Source of the DNA: Patagioenas fasciata
Lineage: Eukaryota; Chordata; Aves; Columbiformes; Columbidae
Reading direction: 5' to 3'
Length of the DNA stretch: 64,000 nucleotides
NCBI RefSeq assembly: GCF_037038585.1
Contig: NC_092559.1
Location: forward strand, 13,130,488 to 13,194,487
Shown here: positions 1 through 10,690 of the stretch, one piece after another
Position numbering within the stretch: position 1 is the first letter of the stretch
Layout of the letters: each line of letters begins with the position of its first letter
The notes under the pieces: model-generated
What the model was told of the DNA's origin: nothing
The model's database searches: none
What the model saw: only the letters and a program-made list of their open reading frames with translations
Position numbers and translations under genes: made by a program

Positions 1-1950
1 TTTGGCTGGAACTCAAGAAAAAATAAAAACGGAGAATTTATGACCTTTGGAAGAAGGCACAGGCAACTCAGGAGGACTACAAGGATATTGTGAGGCTATG
101 CAGGGAGAAAATTAGAAGGGCTGAAGCCCAACTAGAGCTGAGTCTGACCACTGCTATCCTGACAACAAAAAATGTTTCTATAAATACCTGAGCAACAAAA
201 GGAGGGCTAAGGAGAATCTCCACCCTCCGGTGGATGTGGGGGGAAACATAGTAACAGAGGACGAGGGAAAAGCTGAGGTACTAAATGCCTTCTTTGCCTC
301 AGTGTCTAATAGTAAAATCATTTGTGTTCCAGGTACTCAGTCCCCTCAGCTGGAAGACAGGGATATGGAGCAGAATGAAGGGGTAATGGTTAGTTACTTG
401 CTACACCACTTAGACATGCACAAGTCTGTGGGGCTGGATGGGATCCACCCAAGGATACTGAGGGAGCTGGTAGAGATGCTCACTGAGCCACTTTTAATCC
501 TTTGTCAGCAGTCCTGTCTAACCGGGGAGATCCCAGTTGATTGAAAGTTGGAAAATGTGACTCCCATCTACAAGAAGGGCTGAAAGGAGGATCCAGGGAA
601 TTACAGGTCTGTCAGTCTGACCTTGGTGCCAGGGAAAGTCATGGAACAGATCATCCTGAGTGCCATCATGCTGCACATACAAGACAACCAAGCGATCAGA
701 CCCAGTCAGCATGGGTTTATGAAAGGCAGGTCCTGCTTGACCAACCTGTTCTCCTTCTATGGCAAGGTGACCCACTTAGTGGATGAGGGAAAGGCTGTGG
801 ATGTTGTCTACCTAGACTTCAGTAAAGCCTTTGACACTGTTTCCCACAGCATTCTCCTGGAGAATCTCCTGGAGTCTTCTCATGGCTTGGACAGGCATAT
901 TCTTTGCTGGGTAAAGAACTGGCTGGATGGCTGGGCCCAAAAAGTTGTGGTAAATGGAGTCAAATCCAGTTGGCGGCTACTCATGAGTGGTGTTCCCCAG
1001 GGCTCAGTGTTGGGGCCAGTTCTGTTTAATCTCTTTATCAATTATCTCGATGAGGGGATTGAGTGCACCCTCATTAAGTTTGCAGATGACACCAAATTGG
1101 GTGGGAGTGTTGATCTACTTGAGGGTAGGAAGGCTCAACAGAGGGATCTGGACCAGCTGGATTAATGAACTGAGGCCAATTGTATGAGGTTTAACAAGGC
1201 CAAGTGCCTGGTCCTGCACTTGGGTCACAACAACCCCATGTGATGCTACAGGCTCAGGGAAGAGTGGCTGGAAAACTGCCTGGCAGAGAGTGATCTGAGG
1301 GTGTTGATCAACAGCCGATTGAATATGAGCTATCAGTGTGCTCAGGTGGCCAAAAAGGCCAACAGCATCCTGGCTTGTATCAAGAACACTGTGGCCAGCA
1401 GGACTAAGGAAGTGATTGTCCCTTTGTACTGGGCACTGGTGAGGCCACACCTTGAATACTGCATTCATTATTGGGCCCCTCACTACAAAGAAGACATTGA
1501 GGTACTGGAGAGAGTTCAGAGGAGGGTGACAAAGCTGGTGAAGTGCCTAGAGAACAAGTCTTATGAGCAGAGGCTGAGGGAACTGGGGTTGTTTAACCTG
1601 GAGAAAAGGAGGCTGAGAGGAGACCTTATCACACTCTACAACTACCTGAAAGAAGGTTGTAGCATGGAGGGTGTTGGTGTCTTCTCCCAAGTAGCAAGTA
1701 ATAGGACAAGAGTGAATGGTCTCAAGTTGCACTAGGGGAGGTTTAGATTGGATATTAAGAAATATTCTTTCATGGAAAGAGTTGTGAAGCACTGGAACAG
1801 GCTGCTCAGGGAAGCGGTAGAGTCACCATCCCTGGAGGCGTTTAAAAGATGTGTAGATGAGGTTCTTAGGGACATGGTTTAGTGCCAGTGTTAGGTTAAA
1901 AGTTGGACTCAGTCTTGAGGGTCTCTTCCAACCAAAATGATTCTATGAAT
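1..1950 (+). mobile_element. CR1 LINE, 3' part (reverse transcriptase and 3' end)
   Basis: 5'-truncated (by the window edge or by nature) non-LTR retrotransposon. Broken frames encode the end of the linker and the RT domain: a DGIHPRILREL motif near 437-470, the [12 protein letters not shown] block near 820-855 and the F-A-D-D catalytic box near 1079-1090. The C-terminal part, with LVRPHLEYC near 1438-1464, follows in another frame. A TGA at 542-544 and later frameshifts make it inactive. It ends with the CR1-type octamer ATTCTATG near 1940. Its subfamily resembles the minus-strand copy at 24926-29740 more than the copy at 13733. Confidence 0.93.
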
Positions 1951-2166
1951 ATTAATAATTAGAGAAAATAATGCAAAATATAGAAAACCAATGCTGAATT
2001 TCCCAGCGGCCTGCAGGTGGCTGGCGTCATGCCAGCCAGTGCTGGGCAAACATTGGGGAGTCCTGGACTGGACTTGGCAGTAGACAGGAACTAGATTCAG
2101 AGATTCACAGACTGGAATCAGGATCAGGATTGCAGGCAGGAGAACAGGCAGGGTCCTCTACAGATG
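1951..2166 (-). mobile_element. ERVL-LTR1, 3' portion, interrupted
   Basis: Reverse complement of the R/U5-side sequence seen at about 12870-12990 (shared TGCATTATTTTCTCT-like stretch) and also similar to 5880-6040. The LTR continues at 3059-3413 on the far side of a younger LTR insertion. Its extreme 3' end is missing where it abuts the CR1 tail. Confidence 0.75.
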
Positions 2167-3058
2167 TGTCACGGTCCATTCGGTGACGGACTCATGATGG
2201 TTCGTTTACCTTGATCTCGAAGTGCAAAATTAAGGCAACCAAAATGCCAAGGGGTTATAATTCAATCAAACAGTGTTACTTTATTAATTTGCCCATAAAG
2301 CGGCACGCAATAGAGAGAGAGAGAGTAAGAAAAAGAAAAGGGAAAAGAAATGGGGAAAAGTAAAGATGAGAAATGAGGTTGCGTTTATCACCAGTCCAGT
2401 TTCAGAAGCATCCCTCTGGTCTCCGGTCCTGTGGAGTCCTGCCGGTCCTCCGTCATGGTTCGGGATCCTCTGGCGGGAAGATCTTCAACGGTGTCCATTC
2501 GGGAGTCATCTCTTATGCTTCTTCACCCCTCCTCGCTCCCATTGTTTGAGGCCAATCTCCACCTTGATTTCGCAATCCAGGCTTGTACTGCGCAGCCTCG
2601 AAAGATTCATGCTTTCTTTTGCCAACGCTTACGTGTCCAGCATTCAGGGATCTTTCTCTGGTCCATTGGGTGACCTCAGGACCCTTGGCGAGCTTCTGGG
2701 CATACTCCTTTTTGTTGACCATTGTTTGGGGGAGCAGGTGGGGGACACATGTAACTGAGGCTGCAGGTGAGAACACATCTTCTGGACGGCAGCTATTGTC
2801 CCTGGGTCGAAGAGACCCCTCATAACAATAACTTTCAGGAGGTGGGGGCTGGTTTGGCTGAAGCAGCAGGCGAAGTCCACACAACAACCATTGTAAGCAG
2901 CAGTCCCCCTGTATCGGAGAAACCAGTGCAACACAATGCTTCTCGGGCCTCTCTCCAAGTCATTGTCCATGCATTCTTTCTGTCAGGGCCTCAGTTCTCT
3001 AAGTTCTTGATGGCGATGTTCAGGCAAATACTGCTCCATCTTCGGACCAACTCTCACA
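2167..3058 (-). mobile_element. Solo LTR (LTR-D-like) with 5-bp TSD
   Basis: 892-bp element read on the minus strand as TGTGAGAGTTGG...GGACCGTGACA. It is flanked on both sides by AGATG (2162-2166 and 3059-3063), a perfect 5-bp target-site duplication. A polyadenylation-like TTAATAAAGTAA lies near its left (3') end at about 2280. The TG...CA termini, the TSD and the absence of internal sequence define a solo LTR. It was inserted into an older ERVL-LTR1. Confidence 0.9.
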
Positions 3059-3413
3059 AGATGCCACATGGATGAAGACAGCCAGTCCTTTGTCATCTTC
3101 CACCTTTAAACTGAGTATGTCATGGATGGCATGGAATACCTAGTTGGTCAATTTGGGTCACTTGTTCTGTCTGCCTCTCCCTACATTTATTTGTCATAAG
3201 TTTATCAGCAGCCTTGGCTGCTATAGCAATAAAAGATAAACCTGGGTCTTTTCTGCATACCATTCCTACAATTAGCTCAGTAAAACTGGAAATATCAGCT
3301 GTTATCAGCTCCAGAGCAAACACTGTCCTAAAAACATGCAACCAACTTCATAAAAATGCAGTTACTTAGAAGAACCTAGCTGAAAGGAAAATTCACTAAC
3401 CAAAACCAGGACA
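3059..3413 (-). mobile_element. ERVL-LTR1, 5' portion
   Basis: Continuation of the LTR at 1951-2166. It is similar to 6700-7030 (both contain the ACCTAGTTGGTCA / ACTTAGTTGGTCA stretch and the CTTGGCTGC block). It ends at CCAGGACA, which on the minus strand is the TGTCCTGGTTTT LTR start. Confidence 0.8.
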
Positions 3414-3712
3414 ACTTGCCCTTGTTGAAGCCATGCTGGGTGTCTTGAATCAGATCCCTGTCCTCCATGTGCCTTAGCATAGCTACTAGGAAGATCTGTT
3501 CCATGATCTTCCAGGGCACAGAGGTGAGGCTGACAGGTCAGTAGTTTCTGGGGTCCTCCTTTCTACCCTTTTTAAAAATGAGTGCTGTTTCCCTTTTTCC
3601 AGTCTCCAGGGACTTCACCTGACTGCCATGACTTCTCACATATCATGGAGAGTGGCTTGGCAACTACATCAGCCAATTCCTTCAGGACTCTGGGATGCAT
3701 CTCATTGCAAGG
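3414..3712 (-). mobile_element. CR1 LINE fragment (RT, finger region)
   Basis: Minus-strand translation gives [15 protein letters not shown] near 3680-3708, then [15 protein letters not shown], then in shifted frames the [11 protein letters not shown] and QHGFNKGK blocks typical of CR1 RT. Both ends are cut by LTR sequence. Confidence 0.85.
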
Positions 3713-3713
3713 G

Positions 3714-4038
3714 TGAAAAATCATGGACTCCACACAAAACAATATGAATTCAAGCAAAGCCATTTATTACAGAAACAAGTCTCCTTATATATGCAGTTAT
3801 TTCCTGATCACGCATCCACATTCCAAGCATGCATTAGCTGATTGGATATTGTCCATGTTCACAAGCTGTCTACGTGCCCGAGTCTCACTGCTAATAGGAC
3901 TGTTGATTTATGTCGTGTTTTCAGCTTTCCGAGGTGACCTTGAAATTCCTTTGGGCCTGGCTAGTTTAATAACAAATCTCCATCTCATAGAAACCCATCC
4001 ATACATTAACTTCAAGAAAATCCCTCAAATCTCCCACA
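3714..4038 (-). mobile_element. LTR-B copy (ERVK-type LTR)
   Basis: Reverse complement of the LTR type at 36902-37240. Shared blocks are TTTATTACAGAAACAAG (R region with AATAAA on the minus strand), the TATATATG TATA region, and GCCCAAAGGAATTTCAAGG. The right end reads CTCCCACA, giving TGTGGGAG at the 5' end. No matching TSD is seen. Confidence 0.8.
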
Positions 4039-4723
4039 TGAAAGTGTTAATATATCTATATGAATCCTGTTTTTCACAATGAGGTGCAAAACAGGACTTA
4101 TCTTGCAGGTTGTGTCTATGGTTTGCAGCCATTTTGTTTTCAAAGATAGAATGCAAGTAGATAAAATTTTGGTAAAATATGAGCAGAACTTTACAACATA
4201 CAGTTTAAGATTTCAGCAAATTTAGCTTACTAAGTAACGTGAAACAGACAGTATATTAAAAATCACATAATTTAATAATTCTAAGTGATTAATTCTATCT
4301 GAAATGCACTTACTTAAGCTAAATGATTAATATAAAACTTGGGCTCATCTATTGATCTGTGATTAGTAAAAGATCATTGCCATACAGACATGTCTAGTAG
4401 AGAGAGCTCAATGTAGGCTCACCCAGGCTGTCATATTTATGGAATAAAGTGATTGACTCATAGTCAAACGGGAAAGGTATGCATGAGACTCCTTGCACCC
4501 ACAACTTATCGGTGTTCAGTGTGTTGTTCTGCTTCCTTGTGAGTTTCCTAAAAGGAGTTATTGGGTTGGCTACTGTTCAGGCCTTTACCTCATTTGGAGC
4601 CTGTAGCAAACTGCTGCTGGTTTGGTTGGGGGAGGAGTCAAGTGCATCCATCACAGAATTATTATTGTTGCTACCCACTGGCATGCATCCTCTGAAAGAA
4701 TGAGTAGTCCACCACTGAGAGGG
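4039..4723. other. AT-rich interval between two LTR-B copies, unclassified
   Basis: 685 bp between two same-orientation LTR-B copies. If these were one provirus this would be its internal region, but I find no primer-binding site at 4715-4723 and no retroviral reading frame. Only short, uninformative frames are present. Confidence 0.5.
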
Positions 4724-5048
4724 CGAAAAATCATGCACTCCACACAATCCAATATGAATTCAAGTGAAGCCATTTATTACAGAAACAAACCTCCTTATAT
4801 ATGCAGTTATTTCCTGATTACACATCCATGCTCCAAGCATGCATTAGCTGATTGGATATCATCTATGTTCACAAGCTGTCCACGCGCCCGAGTCTCACTG
4901 CTAATAGGTCTGTTGGTTTATGTTGTGTTTTCAGCTTTCCAAGGTGGCCTTGAAATTCTTTTGGGCCTGGCTAGTTTAATAACAAATATCCATTCTATAG
5001 AAACCCATCCACACAGTAACTTCAAGAAAATCCCTCATATCTCCCACA
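4724..5048 (-). mobile_element. LTR-B copy, second in tandem
   Basis: Aligns along its whole length with 3714-4038 (for example ATGAATTCAAG, GTCTCACTGCTAATAGG, AAATCCCTCA), with scattered substitutions. The repeat offset is 1010 bp and the orientation is the same. Both copies extend past the LTR-B end seen at 21125 by about 45 bp, so this is a subfamily with a longer U3. Confidence 0.8.
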
Positions 5049-5751
5049 CGCCACTTCAGGTCATGCACAGCCAACCCTGAAGACCTCATATTCAGCACAA
5101 GATATGCTATTCACTATCCCAAGCAGCTATACGAAAGAATGGGAGACTAAAGCTGTCCAGGGAATGGAGGCTGAAAAGATCAGTAACTTCAGTCTCACAT
5201 GCACTAATCACAAAATTGGTTGGCCACAGGGGTTGACTACAGCACTGAAAGAGATGAAGACAGTTAGGTACCTCTGTGTACCCTGTGAAACACTGGTCTG
5301 AGAGCGTATAACCCACGCTGCCTTGCTGCCTGCAGTATCAGATCATTCCAGGAAGAAGCTTGCCCCTGGAATACTGGGGCTCCATATCACATCTTACAAG
5401 GTCTGTTTTTTCAGTAGTTATTTACTAGCCTTGTTATCTGGTACTAGTTTCGCCAGCAGAGTAGAATTCCACCTTACATTATGTTATCTTCACTGCAGCT
5501 TGAATCTCCAACATCCACTGTTGCACAGACAACAAATGCCTTCTCCATCAAATCCAACTGCGTGTGGTTTTTAAACAATCAAGATCCTCTTGACCCAGAA
5601 GAGAATGCAGGGGATACCGTTAACTGTGATGTTAAGACTGTAGTGGTTGTGGGTAAACAGCCTTCAGGGTCCTCTTTCCAGCTGTTCTTTCCTGCTGACA
5701 ACATGACTGACCACATAAAAGATCATCATCAAGGGATGGGTATTTCAGGAA
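5049..5751. other. Unclassified interval
   Basis: No recognisable gene. Open frames on both strands (for example 5481-5780 plus, 5107-5316 minus) have no family motif I can name. It lies next to the 3' end of the ERVL LTR and may be the pre-insertion target. Confidence 0.4.
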
Positions 5752-6046
5752 TGTCACCATTTACTGCAGGGCAACAATAAAACATGGCAGATGCTGTTAA
5801 CCCCCTGCCCCCCCACTAAGGAAAAGTAATAAGAGGAAAAGGGAGAGAGACAAATTGGAAAAGTTAAAAATGCTCTACTAATGGTACTAATAAGTAGAGA
5901 AAATAATACAAAATCAATCTTGACTTTCCCAGTGTAGCACGGCTGGCCCGCAGTGGAGTTGGCATTGCTCCAGCGGTTGCAGGGCAGCTACCTGGAAGTC
6001 CTGGGCTGGACTCAGCAGTAAACCAGAACTGGATTAAGGGATGCAG

Positions 6047-6640
6047 TGAAACAAAGAAATAAACTTATCAGCAAAGTCAATTATACTGTTAAGCAGGCAT
6101 TCTTTATTGACAGAACTGGGACTGGATGCTGTTGCACTGCTTATATTCACACAATTATTACATATTCATTACAATTTTTGGGAATTTTTAACATGCTATC
6201 ATCTATACTAAGAAATAATTGCATAATCATTAGGTTAGTATGAAGTTATTTATTTCACAGTCTTTGCTGCCATGTAGCGTCGTTTACAGTTACTGCTGCC
6301 TCTTTCAGGGGGGCTTCTGAGGGTCCACTGATTGACCTCTCCACATTGGCAGTTCTTCATGGAAGTGCAATTGGTACACACTTACAGAAGTAATTGATTA
6401 CTTTTTTACTTACAATATATCTACTGATTACTAGTCAAACATAAGCTAAGCACTCTGCTTCTAAACAATGTATTACTTAATCTTCTGTCTCCAGCTTGTC
6501 ATGCAGGAGGATCTAAAATTTGAAAATTATCCTCTTGTTTTGCAGGTGATTAGAAAGCATTTATCATGTCAATTGATTAATGATGGGTGTGTCTTTTATA
6601 ACTTAATCACAGTATACATTAATTTAGCAGCTTCTCTTCA
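6047..6640 (-). mobile_element. Solo LTR with 4-bp TSD, nested
   Basis: 594 bp with TG...CA ends inside the ERVL LTR. It is flanked by GCAG at 6043-6046 and 6641-6644, a 4-bp TSD. Minus-strand AATAAA lies near 6103 (plus TTTATT). A 4-bp TSD is typical of gammaretrovirus-like (ERV1) integration, so the class is inferred from that alone. Confidence 0.7.
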
Positions 6641-7040
6641 GCAGGGCCTGGAACTAGGCCAAAGATCACAGGCAGAACAGGCAGGGTCCTCTTCAGATGC
6701 CGGCCATGGCTGAAGAGAGCGAGACCCTCGTGATCTCGCACTTTTATGTGGTGTATGACGTGTATGGGATTGAATACTTAGTTGGTCAGTTTTGGTCACC
6801 TGTTCTGTCTTCCCCTCCTTGCAAATACACCCCTATAATTTACAGGACATGCAAAATTTATCAGTAACCTTGGCTGCCATAGCAATAAGTCTAAACCTGT
6901 GTCTCTTCTGCATACCATTGCTACTGTTATCAGCTCCAGAGTGAACAGTGTCTGAAAAAACATGCAGCCAACATCAGAGAAGTGCAGTTACTTAGAAGAA
7001 CTAAGCTGAAAGGAAAATTCACTAAAAGAGAACTGATCTT

Positions 7041-7520
7041 ATGCAACGATGAGAATGATGCATACAGACATGCATATGGAAAAGCAAACAGAAATGCAGA
7101 CACAGAGTTCTTGTTAGCAGCAAGAACAGACCCAGGCAGAGCTGAGCCGAGCTGAGCTGAGCCTTCTTTAATTAGCCTTTCTCCATTTATAGCTTTACAG
7201 ATACGGGCCTGGACCAAGAGATTAAACAGGATGTTTTTTTCAAAAAATGTTATTCCAAACACAGGCTCAGACCCAACACTCACATGCCATACATCCTGGG
7301 GATGGTGTTTTGGCCCGAGATATCATTCTTACTGGTCTGGGATATCACTCCTTCACAAACACACAATCCTGTGTAACTTGTCAAGGCCACCTTTTTTTTT
7401 ACTGATTGCTGTGATTTAATCATGTTAGTATTAGTCTACTTTGGCGGTTCAGATGGTCATGTTAGTATTGATCTTCCTTTATCATCCAGGTGGCTGGAGC
7501 CATATGTCCTGCCATTCCCA
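7041..7520 (-). mobile_element. LTR-C copy nested in the ERVL LTR
   Basis: Shares with 25843-26256 the blocks GATGAGAA.GA.GCATACAGA, TCTCCATTTATAGCTTTA, ATGGGCCTGGACCAAGAG and TTCAAAAAATGTTATTCCAAACAC. The 5' end (right) matches GGCAGGACAT. ERVL-LTR sequence resumes on both sides (to 7040 and from 7521). The TSD is not clear. Confidence 0.8.
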
Positions 7521-7546
7521 GTCTTGTTTTAAACAAAACCAGGACA

Positions 7547-7561
7547 TTCCACCCCTTATTC
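7547..7561 (-). promoter_or_regulatory. Polypurine tract of the ERVL-like provirus
   Basis: On the minus strand the sequence GGAATAAGGGGTGGAA runs directly into the LTR start TGTCCTGG. A purine run at this place is where plus-strand DNA synthesis is primed in retroviruses, and it identifies 5752-7546 as a 3' LTR. Confidence 0.65.
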
Positions 7562-7899
7562 CATACCATTTACATCATACCCAAATCACTACTGCTTTTT
7601 ACCTGTCTTCAAATGTATATACACACACATATCACTAGTTCATGATTCATCTTTCTTCACAAAAAGTTTGTTAAGATCATTTAGTTCATGGCTGCAGGTC
7701 TCTGTCACAGTAGTCTCTCTAGGCAGGAGAGATGGTGTATAATCTGGTGCACTTCATGCCCAGGAACTGCAGCTTAGGGATGTCAGTCTTGAGGAAGTTA
7801 CTGAACGCCACTCAGTGAAGCTAGCTCAGGTTTCATCAACACTGCATCAACCTAAAAGATAGTTACTAAACACTTAGTATCATGCAGCAATTAACATCA
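7562..7899. other. ERVL-like 3' region after integrase, no clear gene
   Basis: Between the integrase end and the polypurine tract. It holds a short AC-rich stretch near 7620-7635 and no env-like frame, as expected for ERVL elements, which lack env. Confidence 0.5.
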
Positions 7900-8295
7900 T
7901 ACAGTTTGAAACTGAGTATTCTCACCCAGAATCAAATCTCCTTGAGGTATACATTAGACTTCACCATCCTTCAGCATCACCCACCAAGTACATCCAGGCC
8001 CTTGAGCAAAAACAATCCCACAGATGGGTTTGCCTTTGCCTAAAGAAAGAATAACCCAGACAGCTTTTCCTAACATATTCCTTCCATGCACCACAGGGAC
8101 TTTATCCCCTTCTACTGTGTGTAAAAGGTCTGACTAAGCAGGGCCAGCTCGACTGATTGATACCGTGGTGTTAACTAACCAGGTGGCTTGTGCTAAATGC
8201 TTATCCCAGTTTTTAAAAGTTCCACCTCCAATTGCCTTCAGGGTAGTTTTTAACAAGCCATTGTATTGCTCAATCTTCCCAGAGGATGGTGCATG
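7900..8295 (-). pseudogene. ERVL-like integrase, C-terminal part
   Basis: Minus-strand frame at 8134-8352 gives YHAPSSGKIEQYNG (with the catalytic Glu of the D,D,E triad) and NWDKHLAQATWLVN. After a stop it continues as GDKVPVVHGRN and LGKAVWVILSLGKGKP, then GCTWWVMLKDGEV and LILGEN, the C-terminal domain usual in ERVL integrases. It joins the core at 9367 once the solo LTR at 8301-9366 is discounted. Broken by at least two stops. Confidence 0.85.
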
Positions 8296-8300
8296 ATAGG

Positions 8301-9366
8301 TGTCACGGAGGCACCCCGAGGCTAGTTTAAGGGACAACAGGGTCCAAAACAACTTTTATTAAACCAGTGAGAAACAGGGTTTTAGCACTCCAAAAGTGAC
8401 TTAAATATAGGTTCGGATATCAGTTGAGGAAAATTATTAAGGGGCAGCAACTAGTACAACAGGCGGTCCACAGAGTGCATGCACATGGCTTCACCCAAAA
8501 CAATGTCGGAGCCGCCCCTGAGTCCCAGAGGAGTACACACTTGCCTGAACACGATGCGGGATTATTCTTAAAGAGATACAGGTACAGAAAGTGTACGCTC
8601 GCAATTCCGCGAGGGTAAATTTATAATACACTCGCAATCCTGCGAGGGTTAATTTACTTACACATGCGAATGTGCACGGAATACTACACGTGCTTATGTG
8701 GAAGCACGGGAGGAAAATACACTCGCGACTGTGCGAGGAATTAATTTAAAGTACGCGTGCAAATGTGCACGGAAAGTTACTCATGCTTGTATTAAACGTG
8801 GAAAGTTACTCATGCATATGTGCACGGAAAGGATAAATACACTCGCGACTGTGCGAGGAAATAATTTTATACGTGCTTGTATTAAGCATGGGAAGTTACA
8901 CGTGCATATGTGCACGGAAAGTATAAATATACTCGCAATCCTGTGAGAAGTTTTACTCACACACGTGGCGGCAAGGCAAGCAGAGTCTCCATCCCGAGGA
9001 GGGGGGCTCTCGGCCGCGGCATCTCGCTCGTGCTCCGAGAGACCCGCGACAATGGGCGAAGTCTCGACGAGAGTCCCGGTTTTTATAGGCTGATCAGACC
9101 TGACTGTAGGCATTCTAGAAGTTTCTCTGCACCCCCACACCGGCTGTGGGGTGCCCCTGAAGCCTCCAAACATCCTCCACACTGGCCGCAGGTGCCCAGC
9201 GGCTCACTGGCACCTCGGCACTCCCTTCTCCTAATGGCCCTGGCCAGAGTGCTCCGGGACCAAAGAAAAGAAGCTGTTAGCCTCAAGTAGCAGAGAGAGA
9301 GGGAGATGTGCCTACTCCTTCCATACTGAAGGGGGGGGGGTTAGGGGGGGTTTGCATTCTGCCACA
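8301..9366 (-). mobile_element. Solo LTR (LTR-D) inside the integrase, 5-bp TSD
   Basis: 1066-bp LTR, minus strand TGTGGCAGAATG...CCTCCGTGACA. ATAGG occurs at 8296-8300 and again at 9367-9371, a perfect TSD. Minus-strand AATAAA lies near 8360. It separates the second Asp (SDNGTHF, near 9440) from the Glu (near 8285) of the ERVL integrase. The U3 carries a long array of short hairpins, and a G-run block (plus strand, 9331-9350) lies next to the 5' terminus. It shares its 3' end with 23547-24433, 44423-44807 and 49967-51681. Confidence 0.93.
8592..8965. repeat. Array of about 12 short imperfect hairpin units in LTR U3
   Basis: Units of about 25-30 bp, each with a 5-7 bp inverted stem and a 4-6 base loop, separated by GGAAA-T-A-like spacers. 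Examples: CTCGCaattccGCGAG (8598), CGTGCTTatgtggAAGCACG (8689), CTCGCgactgtGCGAG (8722 and 8842), CGTGCAtatgTGCACG (8901). CTCGC-type and GTGCA-type stems are interspersed. It lies wholly within the solo LTR. Confidence 0.8.
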
Positions 9367-9905
9367 ATAGGAAATATGATATACTCATTCAATGCCATGC
9401 TCTTTGGCCCAGTTGTTTATGAGACTGTTTTTAAAATGAGTCCCATTGTCTGACTCGATTCTTTCTGGAGTGCTATGTCACCACAGGACTTGCTTTTCAA
9501 GGCCCAGGATAGTGTTCCAGGCAGTGGCATGAGACACAGGATATGTTTCCAGCCATCCTGCAGTTGCTTCCACCATTGTGAGGACATAGTGCTTGCCCTG
9601 GCAGGTTTGAGGGAGTATAATATAGTCAATCTGCCAGGCCTCCCCATATTTATTTTTCAACCACTGCCCCCCATACCACACAGGTTTTAACCTTTTGGCC
9701 TGCTTGATTGCAGCACATGTTTCACAATCATGGATAACCTGTCTATGGTTAAGTCAGTCCACCTCTCGGTCATGAGCCCATCTATTCTTGCATCCCTTCC
9801 TTGATGACCTGAAGCAGCATGGGCCCACTGAGCTAGAAGAAGTTCACCTTTACATTGCCAGTCAAAATCCACCTCAGCTACCTTAATCTTAGCAGCCTGA
9901 TCCAC
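9367..9905 (-). pseudogene. ERVL-like integrase, zinc-binding and core parts
   Basis: Minus strand: the zinc-binding His pair (HAASGHQG) at about 9800-9825, a shifted frame with HDCETCAAIKQAKR near 9700-9740 giving the Cys pair, then GEAWQIDYI (first core Asp) near 9625 and RIESDNGTHFKN (second Asp) near 9440. The Glu lies beyond the solo LTR at 8285. There are frameshifts between the zinc finger and the core. Integrase inserts the viral DNA into host DNA; this copy is dead. Confidence 0.88.
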
Positions 9906-10058
9906 TTGCTGATTGTTTTGGTGTTCCTCAGTGGCTCAACTTTTAGGCACATAAACATCTACATGATGTACTTTTACAGTCAGGTTCTCTAGCCAAGCAC
10001 CAATGTCCTGCCACAAGGAGGCAACCCAAATAGGTTGGTCTCTGTGCTACCAGTTATT

Positions 10059-10690
10059 TTACTTCCACTGCTTTAACCACCCCCACAGGGCATTTGCTAC
10101 CATCCATGAGTCAATGTAGAGATAAAGTACTGGCCACTTTTCTCTTTCAGCAATGTCTAACGCCAGCTGTATGGCTTTTACCTCTACAAACTGGCTTGAT
10201 TCACCTTGTCCCTCATCAGCCTCTGTGACTTGTGTAGAACTCCATAGAGCAGCTTTCCACTTTCGATGTTTTCCTACAAGACAACAGGATCCGTCAGTGA
10301 ACAGGGCATACTGCTTTTCATTATCTGGTAATTCATTATATGGTGAGGCTTCTTCAGCACACATCACCTCTTCTTCTGGTAACATTGCAAAATCTCTGCC
10401 TTCTGGCCAGTTTGTGATCATTTCTAAGATCCCTGGGCAATTAGATTTTCCTCTTTGAGCCTGCTGTGTGATTAATGCAACCCACTTACTCCATGTAACA
10501 CTGGTTGTATGATGAGTGGAAGGAATCTTACCCTTGAACATCCAGCTCAGTACTGGTAATTGGGGTGCCAGGATGAGCTGTGATTCAGTACCAACCACTT
10601 CTGAAGGAGCTCAGACCCCTTCATATGCTGCCGGTATCTCTTTTTCAGTTGGAGTATAGTTGGCCTCCGAGCCTTTATATCCTCTACTCC
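10059..10690 (-). pseudogene. ERVL-like RNase H
   Basis: 179-codon open frame on the minus strand with ALFTDGSCC (first Asp), FVEVKAIQLALDIA (Glu) and LYIDSWMVANALWGW (Asp-Ser), the RNase H catalytic series in order. It follows the RT thumb/connection and precedes the integrase finger, as in all retroviral pol genes. A stop near 10056 ends the frame. Confidence 0.88.

Larger units (their letters stand above)
5752..7546 (-). mobile_element. 3' LTR of the ERVL-like provirus, with two nested LTRs
   Basis: On the minus strand it starts TGTCCTGGTTTTG at 7546, just after a purine-rich tract, and ends at GGTGACA (5752). Removing the insertions at 6047-6640 and 7041-7520 leaves about 0.7 kb, close to the 658 bp of the related LTR at 12511-13168. 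It shares that LTR's TATA region and its TTTTAACTTTTCCAA block. Position and orientation fit the 3' LTR of the pol remnant at 7900-12070. Confidence 0.82.

Noticed and set aside
3714..5048. Short provirus with two LTR-B ends
   Set aside because: No PBS next to the right copy and no coding trace between them; kept as two LTR copies only.
5745..5762. Primer-binding site beside the ERVL LTR (TGGTGACATTCC on the minus strand)
   Set aside because: Comparison with 13145-13168 shows GGTGACA is the LTR terminus itself, and this is a 3' LTR.
8592..8965. CRISPR-like array
   Set aside because: Units are imperfect, vary in sequence, have no unique spacers and lie inside an LTR with a TSD in a vertebrate genome.
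9083..9290. Open frames on both strands in the LTR at 8781-9290
   Set aside because: GC-rich LTR sequence gives long chance frames on both strands; no family motif.
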